DNA of 64,000 nucleotides from Pyrrhoderma lamaoense (lineage: Eukaryota > Basidiomycota > Agaricomycetes > Hymenochaetales > Hymenochaetaceae). Below the pieces are notes generated by a model that worked only from the letters and a program-made list of their open reading frames with translations, ran no database searches and was not told the origin of the DNA. Of the stretch, positions 1 to 11,697 are shown one piece after another. Location: positions 1,116,001 through 1,180,000 of the forward strand of contig NBAZ01000006.1 in NCBI GenBank assembly GCA_002794735.1, in the 5' to 3' direction. Position 1 is the first letter of the stretch; each line of letters begins with the position of its first letter. The position numbers and the translations under genes are program-made.

Positions 1-1940
1 TATGTAATTAACTCTAGAGATGTGAGCTATTCTGACCTGATTTTTGGGTATATGGTCTGTGGGAAGAGGACCATTAACGGCAAAGCTCGTAAAGTTTAAA
101 GCCACTGCAACTACGCACAAATTAACAGGCGACTAAGCCAAAGTTATTGAGCGAAAAACTTACTAGAAGCCATGTTACTATCATGAGAAGCATCCACGTA
201 AATAGGCTGGTTAAGTGGGAATAGTATTGGATTATTTGTAATGGTCGAGTTTGTCGAAGAGTTGTGAAATGAGATTGGAGCTTGTGTAAGTCGCGAGACA
301 ATCTCTTGAACATATCCAATTCCAACGGCTGCACTCTTAGGATTTCCTGGCCCACTTGAGTACCAAAACCCTAAGTCTACACCATGACTAGATCGGTTTC
401 TTATGTGCTTTGATCTAAGATAGATGAATGCATACCGAAGAAGTAGCTGAAACCTTTGAATTCTCTTTCTGTGAATAGATCACAGAATGCGGATGAACCA
501 AGAGCGATGGTCTAACATGCATAGTTCAAGATCAGGAGATAGTCAGTCATCTTACAAGTCAAGCGTATAAAAAACGAAAAACGAAATCTATACCTCATAG
601 GCACACAACTCTTGCATACTGACGAGATCCGTGGTAGTCAGATTGAGTCCTCAATCTGGGGCTGGAGACGTTCTAGTGCATCTACAAGATATATGTTGAT
701 CCACTTTGTTTGTGCCTTGACCCAAGGTCACCAATTCCCGTCTTATTATTGTTAGCACAATTCACTGCAAGTGTATTGTTGTTACTGATATCGGATGTCT
801 CGACTGTGATCACATCTCGATAGTTTGTTGTGTAATCTGGGATACCGAAAAAGCCAGCAGCAAAATTTTGACTTAAGCAAGATATGAGCTATATATCATC
901 AGTACGTGACCGATCTCATCTTAAACTCACGCAGATTGGACCATACGTTCCTCTGAGGTAGTGCGAAAAACAGGTAGTCCTGTGAATTTCTTCAGAAGCT
1001 CACCATACTTGACACGGAAGGATACACCAAGGTCAAAGCTGAAAGGAAGTCATACTTATAAATCATTTCTATTTTATCATGACTGAATGATTCTTCTACT
1101 CACCATTGCTGTCTGCCGAAGGGGGTCAAGATTTCTGCTCCAAGCTAACTACCTCATTAAAATGACGTTATTACTAAAAGTTGTCTTTTCGTACCTTGTA
1201 AGACCAAGTATTAAGAAAAGCAAGATCTCCCCTTGCAGTAAATCCCGTACGAGAAACAGCGGCATTATGAAGCTTTGCGGCAAAAGTAGGGGATATTGAA
1301 CCTACAGCGGGATAACGAGCACCTTTGATTACAGGTTATAAATCTCTTATTAATATTTATGTCAACGAAAGAAGACAACAACATTCTCACCATGTCGAAA
1401 AATCAGGTGAACTTGATTTAACTCGCAGCCTTCTGGAATGAGCTCACTTGCTTCAGGAAGACCAAGAGAATCAATCGAGAACATTGGCGCAAGGTTTCCA
1501 AAGGTGCGAAGTACATTGAAAGACGTTTTATTATCGAAAGTGGAAGGGTTTAACAGTGACGAGTATTCAAAAACCTTGGGTACTGAAGTCGCAGTAGCAA
1601 TCAGCTCAGCTTCGTCTCCGGCTTGAAGTCAAACGCAATTCGTATTTTATCAATACAAGACGCAACAATCATAGTACGAAGTATACTACTGCTCACTTGG
1701 TGTGGCTCCAGGAAAGCCGACCTGGGTAGCATCGGGAAAGAACGAGTCAAACTCAGAGGCTGCATTCGTTGCGTTTGGGACTGGGAAAATAGCACTTGTC
1801 GATGCACCAGCAAAAGAAGATGCTTCAAATGATTGTGACCTTATTACGGACCGCCGTTCGAAATACCAGAAGATAGAGCCCTTGACTTGAAGAAACGGTA
1901 AGATAATTACGAAAATCAGAGCCTTAAGATCCTTAAGCAT
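1..1940 (-). pseudogene. Histidine acid phosphatase / phytase, copy 1 (partial at left edge, two frame breaks)
   Basis: A secreted phytase-like histidine acid phosphatase, releasing phosphate from phytate or other phosphomonoesters. It starts at 1940 with a hydrophobic leader (MLKDLKALIFVIILPFL), followed by a mature region closely matching the copy at 7867-10101. The catalytic RHGARYP is present, but split by an intron after the first base of the Gly codon (near 1390 to 1325). The C-terminal HDSN proton-donor motif is near 190. The last exon lies beyond position 1. Compared with copy 2 the reading frame is lost twice, at about 717-718 (AA where AAA is expected in sense) and about 649-650 (GG where GGG is expected). 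Splice sites are otherwise conserved. It is either a decaying duplicate or, given the same type of lesion in essential genes nearby, a good gene with consensus errors. Confidence 0.8.
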
Positions 1941-2574
1941 GACTTTGACCTCGACCTAGCATCCGAGATATCAACCGTGGCCGATGGACAGGCTCATTAT
2001 CGCTTGCCTTGCAACATTTATACTGGACAAGACTGAACGTGCCTACTCCCTGACTCTTCGGCCTGGTATCAAGGAGTCCACCACTTGACTGCATGTTTGC
2101 GTGGATTCGGGCCCGCCGGAGCGGGTTATGATGTTCCTTCTGTCGGTACTTCTAGTTGTTATTGAAGAAATCATTACGTGTGCGGGGTTAAGGAGCATTT
2201 GAATGCTATGAATATATATCTGAGCTCACCGGAATACAAAGCTCATAATCTAATAGTTGCCATGATAAGTATACAAGACTTCTGCTTGGAATCAATGCTT
2301 GTATTCAAGGCGCATATAAAGAAGAATTGAGTATTGTGGTAATTTTAACTGTTATCATGAGGTCCATGAACAAACGTGCATCTTCCCCCCCCCCCCCGGC
2401 CATATAAAAGCCATGATAGGCTCATCACCTTGCGAAACTAAATTGTGCACAATGTACACGTACAGTGATATAACAAAAAAATTTGCACACTAGATTTTTG
2501 GTGTATTCTACGATTTACATACTCAATTTAAATTGTCAACACCTCAAAAAATTCATGCAACCTTAGAGTATCTT
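1941..2574. other. Intergenic stretch, no gene seen
   Basis: This is upstream of phytase copy 1. It contains a C run near 2386-2398 and AT-rich sequence before the FunK1 fragment. I see no coding or RNA feature. Confidence 0.5.
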
Positions 2575-2802
2575 AAGAAACGGACAACGAGGAAGACCCC
2601 GTAAAGCTTGCTAATTGTATCCCTAGGTATTTCTTCACGGGGGATGTGAAGGATAGAGATAAACGATTTCGATCACTCTTAGGACTCAAAGAAGAGCGGG
2701 TGTTACGGATTATTGGATTCGAACGTCTTGATCCGGTGTATACATTAACTGATGTAGAATTGTTCAAGGAAGCTATTCGCCATATCGTACTAGGTGCGTA
2801 AT
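2575..2802 (+). pseudogene. Orphan inverted fragment of a FunK1 kinase
   Basis: On the plus strand, about 75 codons read as a near-copy of one internal exon of the FunK1 kinase at 3055-5718, which lies on the other strand. Matching blocks include KLANCIPRYFFTGDV, DKRFRSLLGLK, RVLRIIGFERLDPVYTLTD and FKEAIRHIVLGA. Even the splice-donor-like GTGCGTAATC at the exon end is retained. No kinase catalytic segment (HRD) follows, and nothing recognisable precedes it, so it cannot encode a working kinase. It is most simply a relic of an inverted partial duplication. Confidence 0.8.
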
Positions 2803-3054
2803 CGTGTCTTTGTAGAGTATGCGAACACTCCGTCTGGCTAGCTTGACATTCAAATGCTTATGTGCCTAGAAAAGAAAGTCTTAGTCAGAGTAAATCTTGA
2901 AGACAACACTTGGGCGATGTGAGCCCGACTTGGGTCGAGCTTCCGCTTGTTTACTGAACAGCAGCCATACAGAAGAGAGAGATGGATAAATACACATAAA
3001 ATTACATGAGATGATGAACAAAAGACTGATTCTATGAATTAGATAGAGACAAAA

Positions 3055-5718
3055 CTACATCATCAGTATTGATAATATTTTATTGACAGTAACATGTCCA
3101 CCCAAAGTCGTATTGTCGAATCCAGTACGTTGAGGTAGATGTCCTATTGTCTGTTGGGATGCGCCGGGTCCGAGAATCTTGGCTATTGATACATTAGTCT
3201 TGCTATTACTAGTAATTCTATTCTCGGTCATTCCTTCCGAGGCAGCCTTCCGAGCAAGGTAACCCGTAGAGAACAAGGTACGCAACGGTTCGATCCATGA
3301 CTTGACTTGGGGTCTGAATTGTTCTGGAAACTTTGTTTCGTCCAAAACCATTAGTAATATAAATCCTGTCTTTGCATTCCATACATTCATATCATTCTCT
3401 GAAGTCCAATTTTCCCAATCTCTGGTATTAGGGTGCCTCTTCCTCTTAGGAAGTAACCCTCCACCTGAGTATGCAGCACAAATCCAATACAGAACATAAA
3501 GTAGTGACTCATAGTCAAACCGAACCATATGAACCGGTGGATTGTCCACATGGAGATCCATAGACATGAATGGCCTCGTACCTGTCCGCATTCCAACATG
3601 GTCAGGCCTCGATTCAGTCTCTCGTGTTGATGCGACATCCCAGTCGTTTAGTACTCCTTGTACCGATCCATCATTAAGACGTCGAAACATGAGATTATTG
3701 ATACTGATGTCACGATGCTTTATTCCTAATTCGCTTGCCCCCAAGTAATGTATAGCTATCAAATTTTCAGTTTTCTATTCCCTCATGAAAAGACATGATT
3801 ACGCACCTACTGCAATTTGGCGAATAGCTTCCTTGAATACTCCTGCATCAGTCAACGTATACACCGGATCAAGACGTTCTAATCCAATAATCCGTAACAC
3901 CCGCCCTCCCTTGAGTCCCAACATTGCCCGAAATCGTTTATCTTTATCCAACACATCCCCCGTGAAGAAGTACCTGGGAAGACAATTAGCAAACTTTACG
4001 GTAGCTCCCCCCTTGTCCACTTCCTCTAACACCCCTCGAGCATCATCGATCGTCTTCGTCTCAGTAACACGATCTCGCAATGGATAATACCATTCATCAC
4101 ATGTCGCCACTCGCTCGGGTCGTCATATGTATTCTTCAGCTCCTCGTCCAATATCTCCTCAGGTTGGGCAAGTGTCACCCTGCCGTCTTGCATCTGCCGT
4201 GTCTTCAGTGCGTACACCCGAGTGCCCTTCCCAACAATATCTTGAGCCCGAACGTCCATAACGTTCTTCCCAAGAATGAATGATAGCTTTTCATCTCCAA
4301 TGTCAACGTCCTTCATTTTCCTTATAGTACGTGTTTCGTCCTTCGGCTTCGTAGCTGTATTCTGCTTCGATGCATTCTCCGTCGCATCGTTCGGTGTTTC
4401 TTCAGCTGTGTTAGCAGGCGTCGCGACGTCTGTAGGACTCTCCTGCTTTACTTCCCACTGAATATCTTTGACCTCCGCAAACGATCCAAAGCGAGCTGCG
4501 ACTAGATCATTATACACCTTCAGCAGGTAGATGAGCCGATATCGGTCATTCACGAAGTCAAGTGGTGGTGAGCGTACGATCCCCTCGCGGTCGACGTAGT
4601 AGATCCAGAGAAGTCTGCTCGAGACAAAGAAGTGGATCACGTGTCGCCTCGTGATGTTCGCCGATATGTGATCACACATATATCTCGCAATCTGTGTCTC
4701 TCCCTTTTTTGTCGTTGTAGTTGATGCTACATCAGGTGTATGCGGCGCGGAGGTGGCAGACTGAGCGTTCTCTTGTCTTGCCTCCTCACGCGCTTCACGA
4801 CGTTCCCCAGACTCACGAGGGTCACCGTCTTGAGCCCGCGAGCTAGCTCCCAGATGTGAGCCTCCGCTATCGGCTTCTTCTAGACGTCGTTTCTTGTTTG
4901 CCACATCATTCACCTGATGCGGGGGTTCGCTGGCTACGCCCGCCCTCTCGGCCTCTGACCTGCGCTTACTGCCTTGCTTAGTAGCTGCTAGATGTCGTGT
5001 CTCTGATAATTAGTTATCCACAATTCATACTCGATACTGACACGGTAGGTTACTCACCCTTTGTTGAGCTGCTTCCGCTTTCGATCTTCTTGCTTCCCTT
5101 GAATTCATTAACACTGAATACATCTCCCCACGTCCATCTTTGCTGCCATCTCTGGCCGTACTCCTTCCGTGATTTGCCCTTCAGTGCAGAATGATTTGCT
5201 GGCAAAAAAACAAAATCCGGCTTCTGATCTTCGTCGTCTGGGCACACCTTGATCAGATGTGGGTCACTTCGTACTGGTGCCACACTTGGACTCATCCTTG
5301 ATACTGCGCGTAGGATTGAATTTGTTAGGTTAACAAATTTAAGATAGCGGAGAACTTCCTGCGTGTATTTTCCCCCGTACTCGAAAAAGGCCTGAAAAAC
5401 ATCGATGTCCTTAAGAGCTGTCTTAATCAAACAGTCATCCGTAGGAATGCTGATGTCTTCAGATAGGCTCGAGGCACTTCCACCCGCAGCAATGCTCTGC
5501 ATAGCCATCACAAACTTGTCGAATGTTTCGACGCGTATGACATTGGCTATATCGTGCTGTAGATGCTTGTCTATCACCTCACTTGTGTTCTTGGACCCCA
5601 TTGGATCTTCACCGGACTTTCCAGTTCCAGGGATCATCGACTTGGTGACAGTAGCAAGACCACGTCTCAGGGGTGTCGAAGCTCGTATTGGTTCAGTTGC
5701 CATGTTTGGGTGTGACAT
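3055..5718 (-). CDS. FunK1-type fungal protein kinase
   Basis: A fungal-specific FunK1 (protein-kinase-like) protein. Model: exon 1 5058-5718; intron 5003-5057; exon 2 4179-5002; a 65-nt intron 4114-4178 (GTGACA...CCCGAG) that I infer because it reconciles the two reading frames; exon 3 3807-4113; intron 3756-3806; exon 4 3055-3755. The catalytic loop is HRDIS in exon 4, and the metal-binding triplet is DWD rather than DFG, as is common in FunK1 proteins. The N-terminal third is basic and low in complexity (exon 2 start: ER/EA-rich, KKRR). GKGTRVYALKT in exon 2 resembles the glycine-rich start of the lobe. A fragment of exon 3 is duplicated inverted at 2575-2802. FunK1 substrates are not established, so cellular role is unknown. 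The start ATG at 5718 precedes a long open frame. Confidence 0.8.
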
Positions 5719-7866
5719 AGTGATAGATACGAGCTAAGATGATACAGTGGTTGGAACAAGGGAGAGAGTATAGATGAGATGAGGTAGTCGACTGAGAGGG
5801 AAGGAGAGGGGGTGTATTTAAACTGAACGCAGCCTGCTTACATCTGGATGGTTTGTGATAGCAACCTTAGATTGAGACATGTGCTTCAGAACCTCAGGGT
5901 ATGGCAGAATGGGAAGGTCGAGTATTCCCGGCTAGTGTTTACAATCAGAAGCCCGCGCAGTTATTTTTATCGATGAGATCATGAACTAAAGTTCATTGAG
6001 CATAAATTCTTATTAATAACTAAATACTACTGTTCTCATTTTCAGAAGAATGGTCTATCTATCATCTGTTACTGGAGCCTCGAAGAGGACAATACTTCTC
6101 AGATACTTTCCTAACATAGTACGCCCAGTGGCACGCCATCTTAAGATAGAGAATAAAAACTATTTATATGAACTTGCTTTATGTGAGCCCATTAGTGAGC
6201 GATCAATAGAAGTATTTGCTTAACATGGAGGGCAGGCACATGCAAAAGGATTACAAAGGAATGGCACAAGAAAGTACATGTACTGCAGCACATGCTGTAA
6301 GATTACAATAAAAACTACGTAAAAGTCAACTTCTCTGCAGTCAAAATAATTGACTTGTCTGGGTCAGCTTTCCGTATCAGAACTCGAGCGTGAGGTCTCC
6401 GTGGTCAATATCGTTTACCATTCGTCACCATATTGCATGAACTTCTTTGATTGAATATGTAGGAAGACCACGAGTTAAGAAAGAAGTCAAGAAACTGGAA
6501 CCCTGTTTTTTCACAATTCAACGATGAAGGTCTTCTCTCATTATCATCGCACATCACTCGATTCACTGACACGGAGATTGGGAAGATGCGTTGTGGTAGC
6601 ATATTTCGGAAAGTAACAATTTTCTGTCTTCTATATGCCAGCGAACTAGGATCACACGGTCCATAGGTCGAATAAGTTCATTGCATTCAATGTATATGCT
6701 CAAGTGAATTCGTACCATGAACGAGATTTCTGGCATTGCTAACAGAGCTATGACATGATGGGCTCAGGATAATAATTTGATCTCAACACAACTCTCCGTT
6801 TGCGATGGCTCCTTTATTATCTCAGGGTTAGTAAAGAAAAAGAACAACGGAAGAGACCAGTCATATTGTTGTGCTTCTGATAAATGTCTCGGATAGCCCA
6901 TCTCTGAGCCAACAAACGATAACCTGAGTAGAAGCACCAATAAATACTAGTTGACGCGCTTCTAAATACTGTTTACGGATGTTATTTTACTTGTTGACAG
7001 ATAGCTGAATGGGCTCCAGGCAGTCTTTATCCGAATCCCCATCCCTTGCCATATACACGCATGTGTACTGCACAAGCAGTATTCTGAAAGTTGGGATCCA
7101 CTCGTCAAGTATGTATATTAGTTTACATGCAAGAAGTAAAAGTACTAGTGATAAACAAGATTGTATCAATCATTACGCAATCGACGACATCATATACTGA
7201 TGATCTAAGAAGTATATAGTGTAAAGAATTAAGTTTCAGCTGGAATTACAAAGCGGGGGTCCAGATTAACTGAGAGAAGAGGCTTATTACTCGTGAAAAG
7301 TAGAACGAGCAAATCCGCATTTCATGAGAATCATTATCCAAAAATTGGACAGAATCCGAACATAACGTAGTTTATGATTGCGTTAAAACTCTACATGTTT
7401 TCTGAGTTATAGTACATGAAGAAATGTTTATATAATTTCACATCGATACACATGAGGTTATGAGCAAGAGTATCATAACATCAACCTATCTCGGGTTATC
7501 GGTGATAACACAACTTGGAAATAGCATGCTATCATCATCCGAATTTTCAAATATCTGATAGTGATAGTTCCAATCCAATCAATAGCGTCATGTCCTGTCT
7601 GTTCGTTTCTGGTATTCAAATACAACACATAATGTCTAGATTACAAGGTTACATTATCCTTTGACACAAACTGTCTTTTGAAGTTAGTAAAGTATCCCAA
7701 TTTTCAGGTACCCCACAAAGAAATTTAAAAAAGTTCGTTCCGTAAACCCTATACTAAAACTAATTAATATTCAGGAAAAGAAATATTGTTTAAATATAGC
7801 CTCAGAAAGCTTAAGAGTCTTCATGATGAGGTATCATCCCTCCCTGGAACGAAGAAAATGAAGAAC
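5719..7866. other. 2.1-kb intergenic stretch, no convincing gene
   Basis: This lies between the 5' end of FunK1 and the 3' end of phytase copy 2. Only short open frames with no recognisable domain or consistent splice pattern occur. The sequence is AT-rich. I found no RNA gene. Confidence 0.5.
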
Positions 7867-10101
7867 TCAAGGTCTCTGATCGACCGGAGGGAGACCATCT
7901 ACAATAGTATCCGGGCTTGAAACAGTGTAATTACCGTTACAAGCAAAGTCAAAGTCGACTTCCCCTAGTCGAGTTTGCATAGCCTGTATGAAAGTTGGAA
8001 GCGGACAGAGTCCATCCTTATCCTCTGGACACCCACTAATGCCAGTAAGGGGAACGACTGCGTCGTTTACTAGCCAACGGATATGTGTTGGTGTAGAAGA
8101 TGCTGGGCACGACAGGACTTGAGCAACGTATCGGGAAGCAAACGGAGAGATAGTGTTCACAAAGTAAGTCTAAGAATAGTTTAGAATGTGAGTTTAGATC
8201 TCGACTGTTGATTCTCGCCAAGAACGAACCTGGTTCTCTGGGATGTGATCCGTTGGAAGAGGCCCGTTTGCGGCAAAAGACGTAAAGTTTAGGGCAACAA
8301 GGACTGGATTACTAGTAAGATTCTGACTTCTTAAGAGAGATAGATTACATGAGACTCTCAGGTCTTCAACTTACTTGAAGCCATGTTAGTATCGTGAGAT
8401 GCGTCAACAAAGATAGGCTGGTCAAGAGGGAAGAGTATCGAGCTATCCGTAATCGTTGAGTTCGTCGATGAGTTGTGTACAGTGATAGGCGTTTGTGTAA
8501 GTCGTGAAACAAGTTCGTGAACGTAGCCGATGCCAGTGGCAGCACTCGTTGGGTTGCCGGGTCCATTGGCGTACCAAAATTCCAAGTCTAGAATCAGTTG
8601 ACATAATAATTCATTATTTGATAAGTATGACTCTACAAAATAATACGTACCAAAGAAGTAGTTGAGCCCTTTGAATTCCTCTTCTGTGAAGAGATCACAG
8701 AATGCAGACGTCCCGAGGGCTACCGTCTAGTAGAGATTATTTAGCAAGCAATACAAATTATAAGACGTTTTTATATACATACCTCGTAAGCACATAATTC
8801 TTGCATACCGATGAGATCCGTAATAGTTAGGTTGAATCCGTCTATTTGAGGTTGTAGACGTTTCAGAGCATCTTGAAGATAGATATTTGCCCAAGTAGCC
8901 TGTGCCTTCGACCCAAAGTCGCCGATACCTGCCACGGCACTATTGGCGCATATTGCGTTAAGCGTGTTGTTATTGTTTACATCATTAACTTCAATAGTGA
9001 TGACTTGGCGATAGTCAGTCGTATAATCAGGAATACCAAAGAAACCGGCAGCAAAGTTCTGACTAAAACAGTATGTAAGCATCTATTGTTTGATAAACAT
9101 CCATACAAAACGTACGCAGATTGAATCATGCGCTCCTCTGATGTTGTCCGGAAAACAGGCAAACCGGTGAATTTCTTCAAGAGTTCCCCGTATTTAATGC
9201 GGAAAGACACGCCAAGGTCAAAGCTATAATAAGAACGTTAGGTAGTAGAATTTATGAGATAAAAATAAGGGAAGTATTATTACTCACAGCTGCTGCCTTC
9301 CAAAAGGAGTCAAGAGTTCGGCGCCCAACTTTTGAAATAATTTCATTTATTTTTTCTCTTCTGTACAGGCATACAACATACCTTATACGACCAAGTATTG
9401 AGGAAAGCAAGGTCTCCTGTCGCAGTAAAGCCTGTCCCGTTAGCAACGACCGCATGCAGATTTCCAGCGAAGACAGCTGGAGCAGACGTTGAGGTAGGGT
9501 ACCGGGCACCTTTATAGACGCTTAATAATTAAATATTTTTCTTGAATACGAGAGGAATAAAAAATACCTACCATGTCGGTGAAGCAGATGAACCTGGTTT
9601 AATTCACACCCCTCCGGGATCAATTCACTTGCTTCAGGGAGTCCGAGAGAATCAACCGAAAACATCGGTGCAAGGTTTCCAAGATTTTGAATAACATTGA
9701 ATGAGGTTTTGTTATCCTGAGTTGAAGGATTCAAAAGAGGGGAGAAGCTGGAAACCTTAGGTACGGAGGTTGCGGTAGCGATTAACTCAGCCTCGTCTCC
9801 CGCTATGTCAAGGCATTTAGTCCGTTAAGTTCTTCTATCTCCACAATACTCGCTTAGATAACGTCAGCAAACTTACTCGGAGTTGAGCCGGGATATCCGA
9901 CCTGTGTAGCATCGGGAAAGTAAGAATCATACTCAGAGGCAGCATTCGTCGCGTTCGGGACAGGGAATACAGCGCTCGTTGACACACCAACAAAGGATGA
10001 TGCCTCATAAGCAGCGCGGTCAAACCGCCAAAAAGCAGAGCCCGAACCTGAGTACACGACAAGACGGCTACAAGAACGAGAGACCTGACGTTCTGCAACA
10101 T
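7867..10101 (-). CDS. Histidine acid phosphatase / phytase, copy 2
   Basis: A secreted phytase-type histidine acid phosphatase (histidine phosphatase clade 2). Start at 10101 gives a leader MLQNVRSLVLVAVLSCTQVRA. The mature domain follows over about eight exons. The catalytic RHGARYPTS is split by an intron (GTAGGT... near 9592 to 9520) exactly as in copy 1. Further blocks are NTWSYK, LGAELLTPFGRQQL, DYTTDYRQV, and the C-terminal VDASHDTNMA containing the HD proton donor, near 8385. The last exon ends DGLPPVDQRP. One frame break separates the leader from the mature domain near 10041-10043: sense GGG where copy 1 has AAGGGC, implying a lost base. Without that base the leader and the enzyme are out of frame. 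Many Asn-X-Ser/Thr sites fit secretion. Confidence 0.88.
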
Positions 10102-10219
10102 CTTTGTGACTTTACAGCTCAAGGAGAAGTGCTCCTGCACCAGTCTTACAGAAATTCTTTTCACAACTCTTTATATTTCATGGAGCTAAACGTAAGTGGC
10201 CTCAGCCCTGGATGAACCG

Positions 10220-10739
10220 TTAAGCGGGCATCGACGGCACGATGACGGCTTGAGAAGCCACGTTCCGAAAGAAAATTGAAACAATTCCAGGAATTGTCTG
10301 AATACCTTCGTACTCAAACGTGCACTTGGTGGCTCCCGGAGACAGTATACTGTATAGGATGTCCTTGTCTCTGTAGACTGTCTGGTCTTTATATGTACAG
10401 GGTATGTCTTGTTTGACAAAGCAGCCACAGAATGGTTTGACAAACAAGCCCAGTAAGATTCAACTTACTCGTGTTCAAAAAGAAGCTGGTGCTGGTAAAA
10501 AATAATATAGAGATGACTTAACCATCGGTATCACGAGGTCAAGTAGAACATTGCACGAACGTGCTTCCATGTGCAACTCCGGCTTTTTCGCCATGTAACA
10601 TAAATATGAATTTGTGGAAGCCGATGGTTGAGATTTCTGATATATTGGCCAGAGATTGAAGGATGAAAACTACGTGATTATTGCCGAGTTGAGGGAGGAT
10701 AAATTTAGGCATTTGTGAGGCCTTTTTACATGAGGTCAT
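10220..10739 (-). CDS. Possible small multi-exon gene, unknown function
   Basis: Two open segments look coding but I do not recognise them. The first starts at 10739 (MTSCKKASQMPKF...GEKAGVAHGSTF), with a donor-like GTGCAA and a strong pyrimidine-rich acceptor (TTATTTTTTACCAG) leading to a short exon HQLLFEH and another good donor (GTAAGT). The second segment, ending at 10220, is Cys-containing (KPFCGCF, DIPCTYKDQTV) and ends IVPSMPA. I could not join the last exon in frame without assuming a missing base. It sits between phytase copy 2 and U6. Treat as tentative. Confidence 0.3.
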
Positions 10740-10812
10740 GTGAACAAGAACCCGCCGGCTCACCAAAACTCAAAACCGTCCCCGCGTCTAATTTCTTTCC
10801 TCAATGTTTATT

Positions 10813-10835
10813 GTCCCCTTCGGGTGACATACGAA

Positions 10836-10866
<31 letters not shown>

Positions 10867-10936
10867 GGCCCCTGCACAAGGATGACACGCTTTTCAGAGT
10901 GGAAGCACTTCGGTGCACAATATTTATCACTTTTTT
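10813..10936 (+). ncRNA. U6: U6 spliceosomal snRNA
   Basis: The conserved U6 core is present without interruption: ATTGGAACGATACAGAGAAG contains the ACAGAGA box that pairs with the 5' splice site. It is followed by ATTAGCATGGCCCCTGC (AGC triad), then AAGGATGACACGC, forming the internal stem-loop region. The 5' end forms a hairpin closed around CCC-UUC-GGG. A six-T run at 10931-10936 fits RNA polymerase III termination. The exact 5' end (about 10813) is inferred from the hairpin. Unlike some fungal U6 genes, no intron splits the core. The 3' tail carries a GCAC-UUCG-GUGC hairpin. Confidence 0.93.
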
Positions 10937-11230
10937 GATCAAGAAAATTTTTGTATACGCCACAAAGCAGCTTGCTGATTCAGAGGGTAAAAATAAGTAT
11001 CTGACTTAGTAATTTGTGTTAATTTGTTGTGTGTTTCACGGACAGATATAGCACTTTAATTCAATGGGATTCAGATCAGAATCGTTCGCATATTGACCTC
11101 ATCGGTCCACTTGTTTTGCATAGAGATTCAAAGGGATAGAAAGATAAAAGAACATGGCAAGTGATGATACATATGCGAGTAATAATCGAGCAAGTGATCC
11201 TAGAGAACAAGCAAGTGTGTATACAACAGA

Positions 11231-11697
11231 TCACTTTCTGCCGGGCTTCTGTTGTTGCTTGATCACCTTCTTTACGATTTTGGCTTCCTCAACAAGGAAG
11301 GCACGCATGATTCTGGATGTTTATTTTTTTAAGTACAAGATAATATAGACCACGATCGAGATGAGGTACGTACCGTGACTTGACACAGTCACCACAGCGT
11401 GAGCCACCGTATGCACGACGAACAGTCTTTATGCGCTTTGACACGGTAGCATATTGACGGGGCGGAGAGCAGGGATCTGGATAAGAATGACTAGTCAGTA
11501 CAACTCTTCTGGACACATATTTACTCAATGAAACGTACACCAGGGAGAGCAATACCACAGTCACCACACTTGGGTGCGGTTCCAGGCTTTTTGAGGTGGT
11601 GGTAGACGAGCTTTCCACCTGGAGTTTTGACAATACGCCTCCTGTTTGAGGTGGTGTTGTAGGGGGTTCGCTTGCGGATAGTTACACGCTGGGCCAT
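11231..11697 (-). CDS. RPL34: 60S ribosomal protein L34 (eL34)
   Basis: Cytosolic large-subunit ribosomal protein. It starts MAQRVTIRKRTPYNTTSNRR and contains VKTPGGKLVYHHLKKPG, CGDCGIALPG, RQYATVSKRIKTVRRAYGGS and RCGDCVKSR, ending EEAKIVKKVIKQQQKPGRK. The CxxC pairs fit the zinc-binding pattern of fungal L34. Exons: 11541-11697, 11374-11476, 11231-11312. Exon 2 begins with codons for IPALRP but then needs one more base before RQYATVS: the sense run CCCC (11459-11462) should be CCCCC. If the donor used is GTGTAC (11540) instead of GTACGT (11538), the frame is open but IPALRP is replaced by DPCSPP. A consensus error is the simplest reading of this essential gene. Confidence 0.93.

Noticed and set aside
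4114..4178. Apparent frameshift inside FunK1 gene 1
   Set aside because: A 65-nt GT-AG interval reconciles both frames and keeps the TE-containing block, so an intron is preferred, although not proven.
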